From: Leishmania donovani
Taxonomy: Eukaryota > Euglenozoa > Kinetoplastea > Trypanosomatida > Trypanosomatidae
DNA: 64,000 nt
Assembly (NCBI RefSeq): GCF_000227135.1
Contig: NC_018254.1
Span: 643,490 to 707,489 of the forward strand
Reading direction: 5' to 3'
In this document: piece after piece, positions 10,335 through 21,800 of the stretch
Layout of the letters: each line of letters begins with the position of its first letter
Numbering within the stretch: position 1 is the stretch's first letter
Program-made: the position numbers and the translations under genes
The notes under the pieces: model-generated
Database searches by the model: none
Seen by the model: only the letters and a program-made list of their open reading frames with translations
What the model was told of the DNA's origin: nothing

Positions 10335-11094
10335 ATCCTACAACGCATCAGAGTTGCCAATCGTTCGATGGCACCAGGCAAGGAAGCACGGCTGATGAAA
10401 ACGGGCGCCGAACTCCTCCGCCTTGGCCTGGTGGGAGCAGACATTCCTTGACAAGCGCTGCTGGTGGGGCGGGGCGCAGCGCTTGGTGTCCAACCCCAAG
10501 ACGATAGCGAAGCTGTCTCTGGCGACGGAAACGCGCAACGTTTGCCTGCCGCGCTTTTATGCCCCCGCCGCCTCTCGGAGCGGGCGCCATTCGCACGGCT
10601 CGGCCCCTCCATCCCCCGCGAGCGCGCGGCGTTTCGTGCTGCCTCGTGGTCGGCGTAAGGGGGTGGGGCCTCCGCGCCCCACCCGCCTTGGCGGGTGGGG
10701 GTGAGAGGGCTGATGTTCGTGGCGGGGGCGCGCACCATCCTACAACGCATCAGAGTTGCCAATCGTTCGATGGCACCAGGCAAGGAAGCACGGCTGATGA
10801 AAACGGGCGCCGAACTCCTCCGCCTTGGCCTGGTGGGAGCAGACATTCCTTGACAAGCGCTGCTGGTGGGGCGGGGCGCAGCGCTTGGTGTCCAACCCCA
10901 AGACGATAGCGAAGCTGTCTCTGGCGACGGAAACGCGCAACGTTTGCCTGCCGCGCTTTTATGCCCCCGCCGCCTCTCGGAGCGGGCGCCATTCGCACGG
11001 CTCGGCCCCTCCATCCCCCGCGAGCGCGCGGCGTTTCGTGCTGCCTCGTGGTCGGCGTAAGGGGGTGGGGCCTCCGCGCCCCACCCGCCTTGGC
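10335..11094. repeat. Tandem repeat, period 402 bp, two visible copies
   Basis: Positions 10335-10692 and 10737-11094 match base for base over 358 bp and are separated by a 44-bp spacer, giving a 402-bp period. Copy one runs into a perfect inverted repeat (11-bp arms at 10677-10687 and 10690-10700). Copy two loses its right arm and continues differently. GC content is very high. Because the first copy abuts the 798-N gap, the array length is unknown and could be compressed in the assembly. Confidence 0.85.
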
Positions 11095-11181
11095 CCTCCG
11101 CCCATCCCCACGGAGGCGAAGGGGGGGGGAACCGCCCCTCGCCCGAACCCCCAAACGCGCCCCGCCGGGCCGCGACGTGGG

Positions 11182-11406
11182 CCCGCAGGCGGCAGGGATC
11201 CCGCGCGCCATCGCGCCGCAGGTTCGCCAGCGGGCAGCCCCCCANNNNNNNNNNNNNNNNNNNNNNNNNNNNNNNNNNNNNNNNNNNNNNNNNNNNNNNN
11301 NNNNNNNNNNNNNNNNNNNNNNNNNNNNNNNNNNNNNNNNNNNCCCGCAGGCGGCAGGGATCCCGCGCGCCATCGCGCCGCAGGTTCGCCAGCGGGCAGC
11401 CCCCCA
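11182..11406. repeat. 63-bp duplicate flanking a 99-N gap
   Basis: The 63 bases at 11182-11244 are repeated identically at 11344-11406, on either side of the N run at 11245-11343. As at 8764-8862, the gap is 99 N with the same sequence on both sides, which points to unmerged overlapping contigs. Confidence 0.85.
11245..11343. other. Assembly gap (99 N)
   Basis: Run of 99 unknown bases between two identical 63-bp sequences. Confidence 0.95.
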
Positions 11407-12884
11407 CGCGCGGCCACAAGTGCGCCCTTAGTAAACCTATGTGGCGCTCGACGGATGTGGTCAAAGGCGCCACCGCCTCCGAGCCCAGTCCCGCAATCGT
11501 CTCTTGGCAGCATCGCAGTGCCTCGCCGAGCGTTGGCAGCTGGAAGGTGCAACAAGGGTCAATGAGCCAGACAGCGTCCTCAGCGCGCAGGTCTCGGCTG
11601 GCGACGAGGTGGCAGCGCCGATAACTCTGAGCTGGCGTCCGTGTTGCAGCCTCATCCACTGCCTCGGCACGGCTCTTGTCGCCGTTATCGCTAGCAGACC
11701 CACTCGGCGCCTGCGGCTACCGCGCCGATACAAAGAACTAAGACCGCAGTCGAACCCGCTTCCCCGGATCTTTCGTGGAGGCATCAATGCAGGCGCTCTG
11801 GCATGCCGTTCGCCGCCAGTAAGCCACGTGGCGCTTCCTCGAATTCGTCGAAGGTCTGTGTGGCATCGTGCGCAACCCGGAATGCAAGGCCAGGGACGCA
11901 GCTCGATTGTGTGGGTGTCGTTTGTGTGTATGTGTGTGTGTGTGTGTGCTCAGGTGATCTCTTCGCTTCCTTTGGTGGCTTTGCGTCCCGTCCTACCCCC
12001 CACCCCACCAACAAAAAAAAAATAATAAACGCAGAAAAGGAGAAGCCACAAGTCAGATGGGGTAGTTCAAGTGGTCTCTATTCAGAGAGGAGGGGCTAAT
12101 GCGCACCCCGCCCCGCCCACCCCCTGCAGTCCGCTTCATCATCCCCCTCCCCCTCTCCCCTTGGCCCTCCGCCCCCCCCACACCACCAAAGCAAAGACGA
12201 CGACGACGACACACACAAGCGTGAGTGGCGCGGCCTGCCCCGCGAGCCATTCACCGACTCCCATGCCCGGATCTGCTACTGTGGCGAGAGAGAGGTGAGC
12301 GCTGGGTGCCTCACCGCACATCCCCCTGCTGTTGTTGTGTGCGTGGTGTTTCCGCTTTCACGGCATCAAGTGGCGGTGTTGTTGAAAGAGGATTCAAAGC
12401 CCTTGAAGGCTCTCTATAATGGTTGAAACAGGGGAAGCAAAAACGCCAGCACGAGCTGGTCGTATAGCCCCTTGTAAAACATCGAATCAACGAGCAAGTG
12501 ACAGAAAGCACATAGCAAAAAGAAGCGGGGCGGCCTGCGTCCACGGACTCGCCGCACACCTTCCGCAGCGATGCGCATGCGGAGTGAAGAACCATGAGAA
12601 GGCACCCAAACTCCAGCGCACGCCAGCATACACACCATTATGTGCACACCGCGCACCATCCCTTCTACCCGCTAGCGATACAAGCACGGCGCTGCGGCAA
12701 CACACGTGATCGCCACTCACAATGTCCCCTGACAAGCATGCGCGAGAAGGGAGACGTGAACCGAAGGCGCGAGGACAAAAAAAAAACGAAGGGGTCTGCG
12801 CCCCCCCACACACACCCCTCACCCGCCTGCACTGTCGCCGCTAAGCGCGCACCAAAGCACCGAGGCATTGATGAAGGCGCAGGT

Positions 12885-15800
12885 CTACAGGCTCACCAGG
12901 TAGCACGCAACACCGTTGAGCGCCGCCTTCGTCGCCTCCGCCTCGCCGGCGCACTTCACACGCAGCGGGAAGATCCTTGTGTGGCGCTCTGCGTCCGCGT
13001 AGACTGGAATGAGAACGCTTTCACTGGAGTGCTTCACCTTCACCGCTGGCACCCAGCTGACGGCGATGTCTACACAGAGCTGCACGGAGGACGGCGAGTT
13101 AGCCTGCACAGCCGCGAGGCGGCCGTCGCCCGTGAGCGCCGCTCCCTGCATCACCAGACTCTTCGCCGCCACCTTGACGATGACGCTCCCGTGCGCCACA
13201 TTGTCCACTGCGGCTAGCAAGACAAGGTCCGTGAGGGGCGCCTTTGTCACGCGCGCCGTGTGCTGCCGCAGGGCGTTGAAAAAGGTCTGCGGCCGCAGTA
13301 GCGACGAGAGGTCGTACGCCGCCGTCGTGCTGAACGGCGCCCTCGCGAGGTCGCGTGTCGTGTTGTACTTGCGCCACAGCAGCGCGAGCCACACCTTTGC
13401 CTCCTGTGGACCGTCCATGCGGTCCAGCCAGCGGCTCGGCATACGACCGCTCATCAGCTCGGTCGCCTCAGCGCGCACCTCCGCGTCAGGGATGATGGTT
13501 CCCTCCGCCACGCCGTGCAACGTATCAAAGAAGGCTGACAGATCCTTGATGAGGGCGGTGAGCAAGTTCACCTCGCTGATGAAGAAGACCTCCATCGGCT
13601 CTGGGTCACGAGTGTGGCTCGACACCGTCTGCGGAACGCCATTCGCCGCAATGCCACTGCCCTTCCACACCTCCATCACTTGTCTCAGCCGCTCTCGCCA
13701 CTTCTCGCCGCTCGTCAGCGCCGTGCTTTCCTTCTTGCACAGCTCACGGAGTGACTCGCGCGTGGCGTGTGCCGCGTCCTCCTGCACGGTGCGGTCCGCG
13801 TTGTCGCACATGCAGAGCAGCGCCGGCGGGTCGACGTCGGGCATGTTCGCCTGCAGCACTGCCACCATCTTATCGTGGTCGCCTGCGTGCGCGGCCGTCA
13901 CGCCGGAAAACAGTGGCGACTTCTCCTTGAGCAGCACGCCCTCGTTGAAGTACGTCTGGATGAGGAGCTGCAGCACCTTCTCATCCGCCGCGTTCTCGAG
14001 GCGGCCGCCGTAGAGGCAGGTTTCCAGAAAGCCAGTAAGCGTCACCCAGTCCAGCTGCGACTTCGTTGCCAAGCTTGTCAGCACATTTGTCGCTGCCTTT
14101 AGGTCAGCCGGCGAGAACTCATAGCACTTGGACCAGCCCTGCGGCACATATGTCCGGCGCTCCTGCACCACCGCGTGGAACCAGGCAAGTCCAAAGAGAA
14201 GCCGCGCGCCGGCGTGCGACTGTGCCGCGAGAAACGCGCTGTCCCAGAGGCTGTAGGTGCGCAGCAGGTTCTGCTTCACCCCTGGCGGCGCCTCCACAGT
14301 GACCTTGTTCGACATGCGCAACAGCACGCTGGGAAAGAGGTCGTGCGGCTCGGTGGTGAGGAGGAGGCGGAAGCTCGTGTTCGGCGGGGGCATCGAGCAC
14401 AGCTCGTTCTCCAGCACGGAGGCCCAGTCCAGAACGAGGTGGAGGTTCTTGAGCAGCAGCCAGTCGCCCTGCACGGCGCAGCGCCGCACCTGCTGCAGCG
14501 CGTTGTCTGTCAGGCCACCACCAAGCGCAAGCTGCACAAAGCGCTCCTTGCCCACGAGGTGCGTCGCCACATCCTGTATCTCCATGCTCGGATCGGCGCC
14601 ACTCGAGGTGATCAGCAGAATCGGGGCGGTGGCGCCGTTACTGAGGATCGTATTCTCGAGGGACATAACGGGGGCTAGCGACGCCAGCTCCAGCTTGCGC
14701 AGGATGATCTGCAGCGAGGTGGCGGGCGCGCGGTCCGGACGAAACGTGTTGATCCACAGCAGCCTCTCCATGTCTGAGATGGCCGCGCTCGCGTCCGTGC
14801 TGCTGCCCGCGGCACGTGGCCCCAACTCGCTCTCCGGTGTGGCGTGGTTCATGACGGCGGCCCACCGACTCGGGTCGCCCCCGTGCCACTTCTCCGCCAG
14901 AGCCTGCCCGGCCGCGCTGGAGACGATGCTGGCGTACTTGATCCTGCTGGACGGCGGCGCCCACTTCGGCAACTGCGAGTCCTCGATCGCTTTCACGTTA
15001 GTGATGGTCCCCACCAGAGCGCCCCACAGATCCTGCGGATACTCGGCTGGCCACAGACCGTGCAGGACGTGGAGCCCGAAGGCGATGCGGTCCTTCTTGA
15101 GCAGTCCACGCGCCACGCTGTGGAAGCAGGTCTTCGTGAAGCTCGCGATCAGAGCCTGCACCTTCGCCCCCGCCTCGTCGTCGCCCTGGTAGGTCTTGAG
15201 CGTCTGCGTGAAGAGGGCGATGTAGTCGCTGATACCGTACTGGTACATGTGATTGAGCGTTTCCATGTCGCGAACGATGAAGAAGAGAAGAGCTCCATGG
15301 TGCGCGAAGGGGCGGTACACCTCGCGCTTCTCATCCAGCTCCACCTGCAGCTCGTGCGAGCGCGCGAGGGACTGCTGGATGTTGTAGGCTTGCACCTTGA
15401 CTTCGTTGAGGGACTTGATGAGCTTCGTGTTCTCGAGCAAGCCGCCCTGCGACTCCGCGAGGTCGCTGAGAAGACGCTCCTCCAGCTTGTTGAGCTGCAG
15501 CTGCAAACTCTCCTCATCTTTGAGCAGCTCCACCTTCTGCTTCTCCAGCTCCGGTCGCTCCTGTTGCAGCGTGACGCCAAGAAGCTGGTCTTCGAGGCCG
15601 AGGCTCGTCACGGAGAAGTTCACCTCCGTCACCAGAGCCGCGGCACTGGGGGACAGTCGCAGCTCCGACTGCCGCGAGAAGAGCATGATTCGGAAGTTGT
15701 CATGCCACTCCACTGTTTTGTTGCCCACCTGCACCACTCGCTTCGCGCCAGCAGGCACGAGGTCGCGGCGCAGGATGGTGTACAGCAGAGGCGCGATGTC

Positions 15801-18800
15801 GGCCACCTCCGTGACGATCAACGTCTTCCCGAAGCGGATGGCAAGCTCGAGCGTGTGTGTGAAGCGCTCGTCGTGCAGTGAAATCGTCTCGACAACGGTG
15901 TTCGCCCTCTTCAGGTGCTCTCGCATCCACTCAACCGCCTTATTCGCTGGGTCGACGACGAGCGGCGTCTGCTCCGTGTCCAGCATGACCACCGCGTTCT
16001 CCAGGCTGAGTCCATCCGCCGACAGACCCTCGGACTTGTACTGGAGGAGGTCTCCTTCGGTTCGAAGGAAGTGCGTCACCTCGACAACATCTGGAAAGCC
16101 CAGCCGGTCGCACCACATCTTCAGAAAGCGGCGCCGGCCGCCCTCCGTCTCTTGGCCAAGGTAAGTCAGGAACGCGGCGGCGACGAGGGCACGCTTCGGC
16201 ATCGTGTTGTTCGCCTCCCGGATCGCGGCCGCCTCGGTGGCCCATCGACCCTTCTCGCCATTCAGCTTGTCCAGTAGGTCCTTCGCCTTCTTCAGTTCCT
16301 CCTCGGCGGCCTGCAGCTTACCTCTGAGCCGCTCTGCCTCCTTACACTTCTCAGAGAAGCCCTCGCGCAGCTCCTTAACTTTGGTATCGATTTTCTTCAG
16401 CCTCTTCTGCAGATGCTCGAGCTTGGCGGCGCCGTCTTTCTGGTTCGTCTCGAGCTGCTCCAGCTGCTGCGTCAGAGGTGAGATGCGCTCCATGATGGCT
16501 GAGTACTCCACCATCGCCTTGACCCACTCCGCCATCGGCGCCGCCGCCACCGAGGCGCGCTGAATGGTTTCGGCCTTGAAGAAGGAGGCGCGGTCGCGCA
16601 GCAGCTTCTCGACGCGGCGGCGGATGTCGGGGGTCATGTTCTTGACCTCGAAGTCGAGAATACGCTGCTTCGCACCACGCTCACCGAGGAACTGTCGCAT
16701 CGACTGCCACGAGACGTCGTTCACACCGAGCAACGCTAGGACGCCCTCGAGAACGACGCGGATCGCCTCCGGCGGGGATAGCAAGGAGCGGATCTCGTTG
16801 AGCTGCTCGCTGCGGATGGTGCTGATGGCGTCACGCGCGGCTTCCATCATTGGCTTAATACTCCCAAGCTCCTCCTCCACCTGTCCGCGGCTCTTCGCAA
16901 TGAGCGTCTGCTCTTCCTTGAGATGCTCCTGTAGGGTTGCCGCCTCGTCACGCTGCTCCTGGGACTCCTCCATGCTGGACTGGATCTCGTTCAGCGCCTT
17001 GTCCGCCGCCTTCTGCATCCTCTCAACATCCTTCTTCTTCTCCGCGACGTCCTTCTTTACCTTTTCCACACTCTCCTCGGCCTCCTTCAGCTTCACTAAA
17101 CCCGCCTCCAACCGCTCCATCTTATCCTTGCTGGAGCTGCTCTTCCTGGCTAGGATGGCGCGGAATGTGCTGAGCAGCACCTGCACATCATGCGGAGTGG
17201 AGCGGACGCCCATGCCTTCGTGAATGGCGTTGACCTCGCGGTGCACGTGGAAGCCTTTGTTCGTCGGGTTTGATTCGAGCGCGGCGATTTCGTCCGCCAG
17301 GTACATCTTGCAGATTGTCTTGGTCATGTCGCCACTCCACGTCCCCATCCACAGTAGCTCACACTTGCTCATGAGGGCTGGGTTGGAATGCAGGCGAATC
17401 ATGAAGAGCTCGTGACGGTGGTCCATGATGAGGGCAATGCGCAGGTTGCGCTGCAGCCGCTCCACAAAGTAGGCGTAGATCGCCCCCATGTGACCATCGC
17501 TGGCCGCTTCGTCACGCATTGATGAGAACATCGTCTCCATTTCCTCCTGTGAGAACAGCCCTGGCACCTCGCCGCTGCTTAGCAGGCTATTCACGTACTC
17601 CAGAAAAGCCGCGTCGACAATGTTGTGATCCTCGATGAGGAGGACCAGCGGCATATTCTGCACCGTGGCGCGCTGGATGAAGCCGCGGAGGTCAAGCCGG
17701 AACTGCTTGAGGTTGTAGTCGTGCGTCATGTTGAACGATACCACCTCGCGCCGTTGCTGGTGCGCAGCGAGAAGCACGGCGTTGCGCCGCCCGACACCGG
17801 TGCTGCCAACCAAGATGAGGTGGCCGCCCGGGCGAGCCAGCACTCGGTCGACGTAGGTCACCCAGCACAAAATTTCCGGGATGAGAGGGACGTGGAGCTC
17901 CTTGAACTCGCGGCTGTACTGCAGCAGTCCGCGCTCCGCCTCGCTCCGCACATCGTCGTACCTCTTCTGCACCAGCTTAAGCACCGCACGGTGGCTCGTC
18001 GCCGCCGCCGCGGAAGCTCCGCCAGCCTCTTCACCGCCGTCACTTCTGTTGCCTCTCGCGCCATCGCCAGTCGCGGCAACGGCGGCGGCACCGTTCTCCG
18101 GGTCAAACCAAGTCACGAACATCGTGGTGAAGCGATCCTCCTTTGCCGGCATCGCGTAGCCGATCGTGGCGAGCTGCTCCGAGAAGGTCCGCAGCGCTTG
18201 CCTACGGTCTTCGGCGCTCGGGAGGCAGTCGGTAAAGATGCGGCTGGCCTCATAGGCGAGCACCGCCGGCAGCGTGGTGCGGGTGTCGATGTGGTAGAGG
18301 AGTACGTTGGTGACCCACTTGGTAAGGTGGCGAGGGCTGAAGGAGAAGTGCGCGTACTCCTCACCCTCAAACTGGCGACGCACCTTGTCGTATACCTGCA
18401 GCATGAAATGCGCGAGCTGCGTGCCCTTTTCGTAGTCTTTGCCTTGGCCAATGTTCGTCTGCTGCAACAGACTCGCCCAGTACGTGGCGTACACCTGCAC
18501 AAGACTCGTCTTGGACGGGTAGGATACGGTCACGATGCTGGCGAGCGCCAGTAGCCGCGGTGTGACCGGGTAGCGGCCGGCCGATGGAGTAGGGTTCATG
18601 CTCGCGACGATCTGCACGCGTTCAACCCCCACCCACTCGAGGTCCTGGTTGTAGAAGCCGTTGTACAGGATAAGCTGCTGCAGAAAGGAGTGCAGCTCCA
18701 CGGTGCCGTACCTGTCCGCCTTCGGCAGATTCACGCTCTTGAGAAGGATGACGAGCCGCTCCCCTTCGCGCGGACGGTACATGGGCCCGGCATTTGTGTT

Positions 18801-21800
18801 TGCCAAGACGCACGCCTGCTCGATCTTCTGAATCACGTGCGTGGAGCCCGTCTGCGCGCTGCAGTTGATCGTCGTCGTGCGCAATGTTGGCCGGGTGGAG
18901 AAGACGTAGTCGAGCAAGGCGCCCTTCCCGCACCCCTCCGGCCCGACAACGAAAAACGGTTTGCAGCTGCCATCATCCAAGAGCGGCTGCAGCGTGGAGA
19001 CGAGTCGCTTCACCTCCACCGTCTGCACCACCGGTGGGCGGCCCGCCAGCAGCTCGGCTGGGGTCACCGGGGTCGAGAGGTCTGCCGTAAACTCTACAGC
19101 GCGCTGGAGCGTGTCGTCCCAGTAGGTGTCGAACGGGCGACTGTCGGAGCACGGCTTCTGCCCCATTGTGGTGTAGATCCAGCCCGCCAGCTTCGCCGCG
19201 CTGCCGGCATTCAGGCATCCGCACAGGCCGCGTACCAGCGAGTAAGCGAAGTCCTGCGCATTCTTGGTTAGCATCACGTGCAGCAGACACGTCTGCAGCA
19301 GACCCATGCGCGTCGTGGCAACAGAGAAGTCGTTCAGTCGCTGTGCCTCGTCGACAGCGGCGAAGACATACTTGAGGATGAGTGGCTGCACCACATTCTT
19401 TGCATGCAGTGACTTGAACGCCATGCCGGCCTCCACCACCGCCTCCAGCTGCACATCCTTTTCGGAGAAGAAGAGCACACCCATGCGCGACACCGTCGCT
19501 GGCGACGCATACTCGAGGCTGTGCGTCTCGAAGATAAAGTTCACATTGGTGCCAAACTGAATACGCACGCCGTTCGGCATCGTCAGCAGCCTGTTATCAT
19601 CCAGCACCGAGTTGAGAGACTCGATCCACTCCGGGTCAATGTCGCCATCGCACAGCACCCACGGTCGCGCCTCCTTCGGCTGCTTCACAACGTCGCGCGC
19701 CGCCGCCGTCAGGACACCGTCGTACCACTCCCGTGTGTCAGCGTCCATGTAGCCGAGCAAACGACGCCGCGTCATCGCCTTGGGGTTCATGACGTGCATG
19801 GGCACCTCAATCTGCATCGTCTGCAGGGCCTTGCGAAGGATGTTCAGCAGGGTACTCTTGCCGCTGCCGCTGGGGCCCACCAGCACCACACCCGTGCGCT
19901 GCTGCAGCGCCTCGTACAGCTGAAGCACTTTCTTCTGCTGTGCGGGAATCGGCTGCAAGCCCAGTGCTTTGACGGCGCTCGCCACTGCCGCCTCCAGCTC
20001 CTTGTAAGTGACGTCCCGCGACTCCACGCCAGGAAAGATGTCGCGCAGCAGTCCTTGAAAGACTCGCGCGTCGTCGAAGGTGAGTTTGCTGATGGTGTTG
20101 ATGTTCAGAGACTGCAAGATGAACTCCTCCTCAATCGTCTGAGTTGCTGCGGCGCCGGCGTTTTCCTTCCTCCAGCGCTGCAGCAGCGTACCGCCCAGTC
20201 GCAGCACTGCCTTCAGCGGGCGCAGGCCCCAGTCGTAGTGCTGCTGTCGACTCATGAGCTGCCCAGAGAGGCGGTAGAGCGCGACAATGCTCTTGGCCAG
20301 CGCCCGCGCATGCGTAAACCCCTCAGAGAAGAGCACCGTCGATGTGATGAGCTCGTTGTCGGGCACACTCATCGCCACCTCGCGGAAGAGCTGCTTTAGG
20401 TTGTCCGGCAGTTGCGTACGACCGCCATAGCCCTTTCCAACAGGGTTCAACGTCACGAAGATGCCAGCGTTGGTGTTCACCGTGATTTCACTGTTCAGCA
20501 GCACGCAGCTCGGCTCCTTGTTCTTGAGGGCCTGCTGAATGACCTGGATCATCTGTGAGATGGCGGAAAGCTGATCGATTTTGAGGCGGTTAAACTCGTC
20601 GAAGCAGCCCCACGCACCGCACTTGACAATGCCGACAAGGATGCGCCCCATCGCTTTGAAGTCGATGCCCTCGTCGCAGTTGAAGACAAGCACCTGGCGG
20701 CCCATCGCCGAGCCGAGTGCCTTCACCGACTCTGTCTTGCCGGTGCCCGCGGGCCCGTAGGGGTTGCCGCCGTAGCCGAGGTCCATCCCCTTGGTGAGGA
20801 CGAGGTAGCAGCGGTCTGTCAGCGGCGTGTACACCAGCTTCGCCGCGTTGCCTTGGTACTCGTACGCGTAGTCGAACTGCGTGTCGGCCATGTGGACGGT
20901 GCAGCGGTGCGTGCCATCCGTAGACATGCGGTACCGCAACTGCTTCGTCCACCACCACTCGTCCACGCGGCGGACGTTGCGCTTCATGAGGAGCTCGACA
21001 ACCTCAATGTTGTGAATCGTGTCGAGGATAAGCGCCTTCACTTTCAGCACGTGCAGCGCGTTCAGCTCTGGCGTCATGGCGACGAGTCGGTCGAGCCGCC
21101 GACGGAGCGACGCGAGCAACCCGTTGAGCGACTGCGCAACGATCGCCTCCTCGGCTTCCCTAGCGAAGTGCACGCCCTGCGCTACCTGAAGGATTTGCGA
21201 CGGATAGGCGAGGACACTGTCCTTTGTGGTCGCGTCTGGCTGCTTGACGCAGCTGATGAGCAGCTCGTGCAGTGTGTCCTGCATGCTCGCATCTAGTGCC
21301 AGAAGCCAGTCTTCCACGTCACTGCCAGTAACCGCCACCGGCCTGCGCAGCGCCACCTCCTCTCCGTCGGCGCTAATCATGTGCGTGATGCTGGTGTTGT
21401 CGCTGCTGAATGTGACGGCGTGGATGCCCATAAAGAGTTTCTTGAGATGTACCTGGATCACAGACGGGTTTTGGCTGTGGCCGAGCATCTCGAGAAGGTC
21501 CTCGTCGCTGATGAAGTAGAAGCGCGGCAGCTTGCCACGCTTCGCCTCCAGGAACTCTATGAGTGACTTTTGGCACCGCTCCGTCTGCTCGAGGATGCCC
21601 TTCAGCTTCTCATGCACGTCCGTCTGGTTTACCAAAGACATCACACGCGGGTCCGCCTCGACCTCGCGCAAGATGCCAACAAACTCCTTGTCCACGCGTT
21701 TGAAGCGGGCCTGCTCGTGCGGCAACGCGCCGCGGGCAAAGATGGGCTCCAGATACGCCCACCGACGCTGAATGCTGTTCAGCAACGTGAGGCTCTGCGA

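Larger units (their letters stand above)
10335..11900 (-). mobile_element. Possible degenerate mobile-element DNA, class unknown
   Basis: A GC-rich tract with coding-like fragments on the minus strand, unlike normal intergenic sequence here. Around 11420-11650 the minus strand reads runs such as DLRAEDAVWLIDPCCTFQLP and SVERHIGLLRAHLWP. Around 11800-11890 it reads AHDATQTFDEFEEAPRGLL before stops and frame changes. Repeated units, frame decay and the position in a strand-switch zone fit a dead transposable element such as a DIRE or TATE remnant. I see no diagnostic reverse-transcriptase, recombinase or RNase H motif, so this is a tentative label. Confidence 0.3.
6819..12884. other. Convergent transcription strand-switch region
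   Basis: The last plus-strand gene ends at 6818 and the first minus-strand stop is at 12885, so two polycistronic units converge here. In Leishmania, such regions are transcription termination zones that often carry base J and tRNA genes. I saw no tRNA or 5S gene by eye. About 6819-8490 is UTR-like with (T)n, (TG)n and (CA)n tracts. Positions 8492-11900 hold three N gaps, direct duplications and a GC-rich degenerate segment. Positions 11900-12884 return to UTR-type sequence with a GT tract near 11930-11949 and an A-run at 12011-12020. No intact CDS is supported anywhere in it. Confidence 0.75.

Noticed and set aside
9509..11659. Long minus-strand open frame of ~716 codons
   Set aside because: Runs through hundreds of N and two duplicated gap edges, so it is open only because N codons cannot stop it.
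6819..12884. tRNA, 5S or spliced-leader genes in the strand-switch region
   Set aside because: Looked for B-box-like GGTTCGAAYCC and the spliced-leader exon by eye and found none. A covariance-model scan would be decisive, and part of the region is N.
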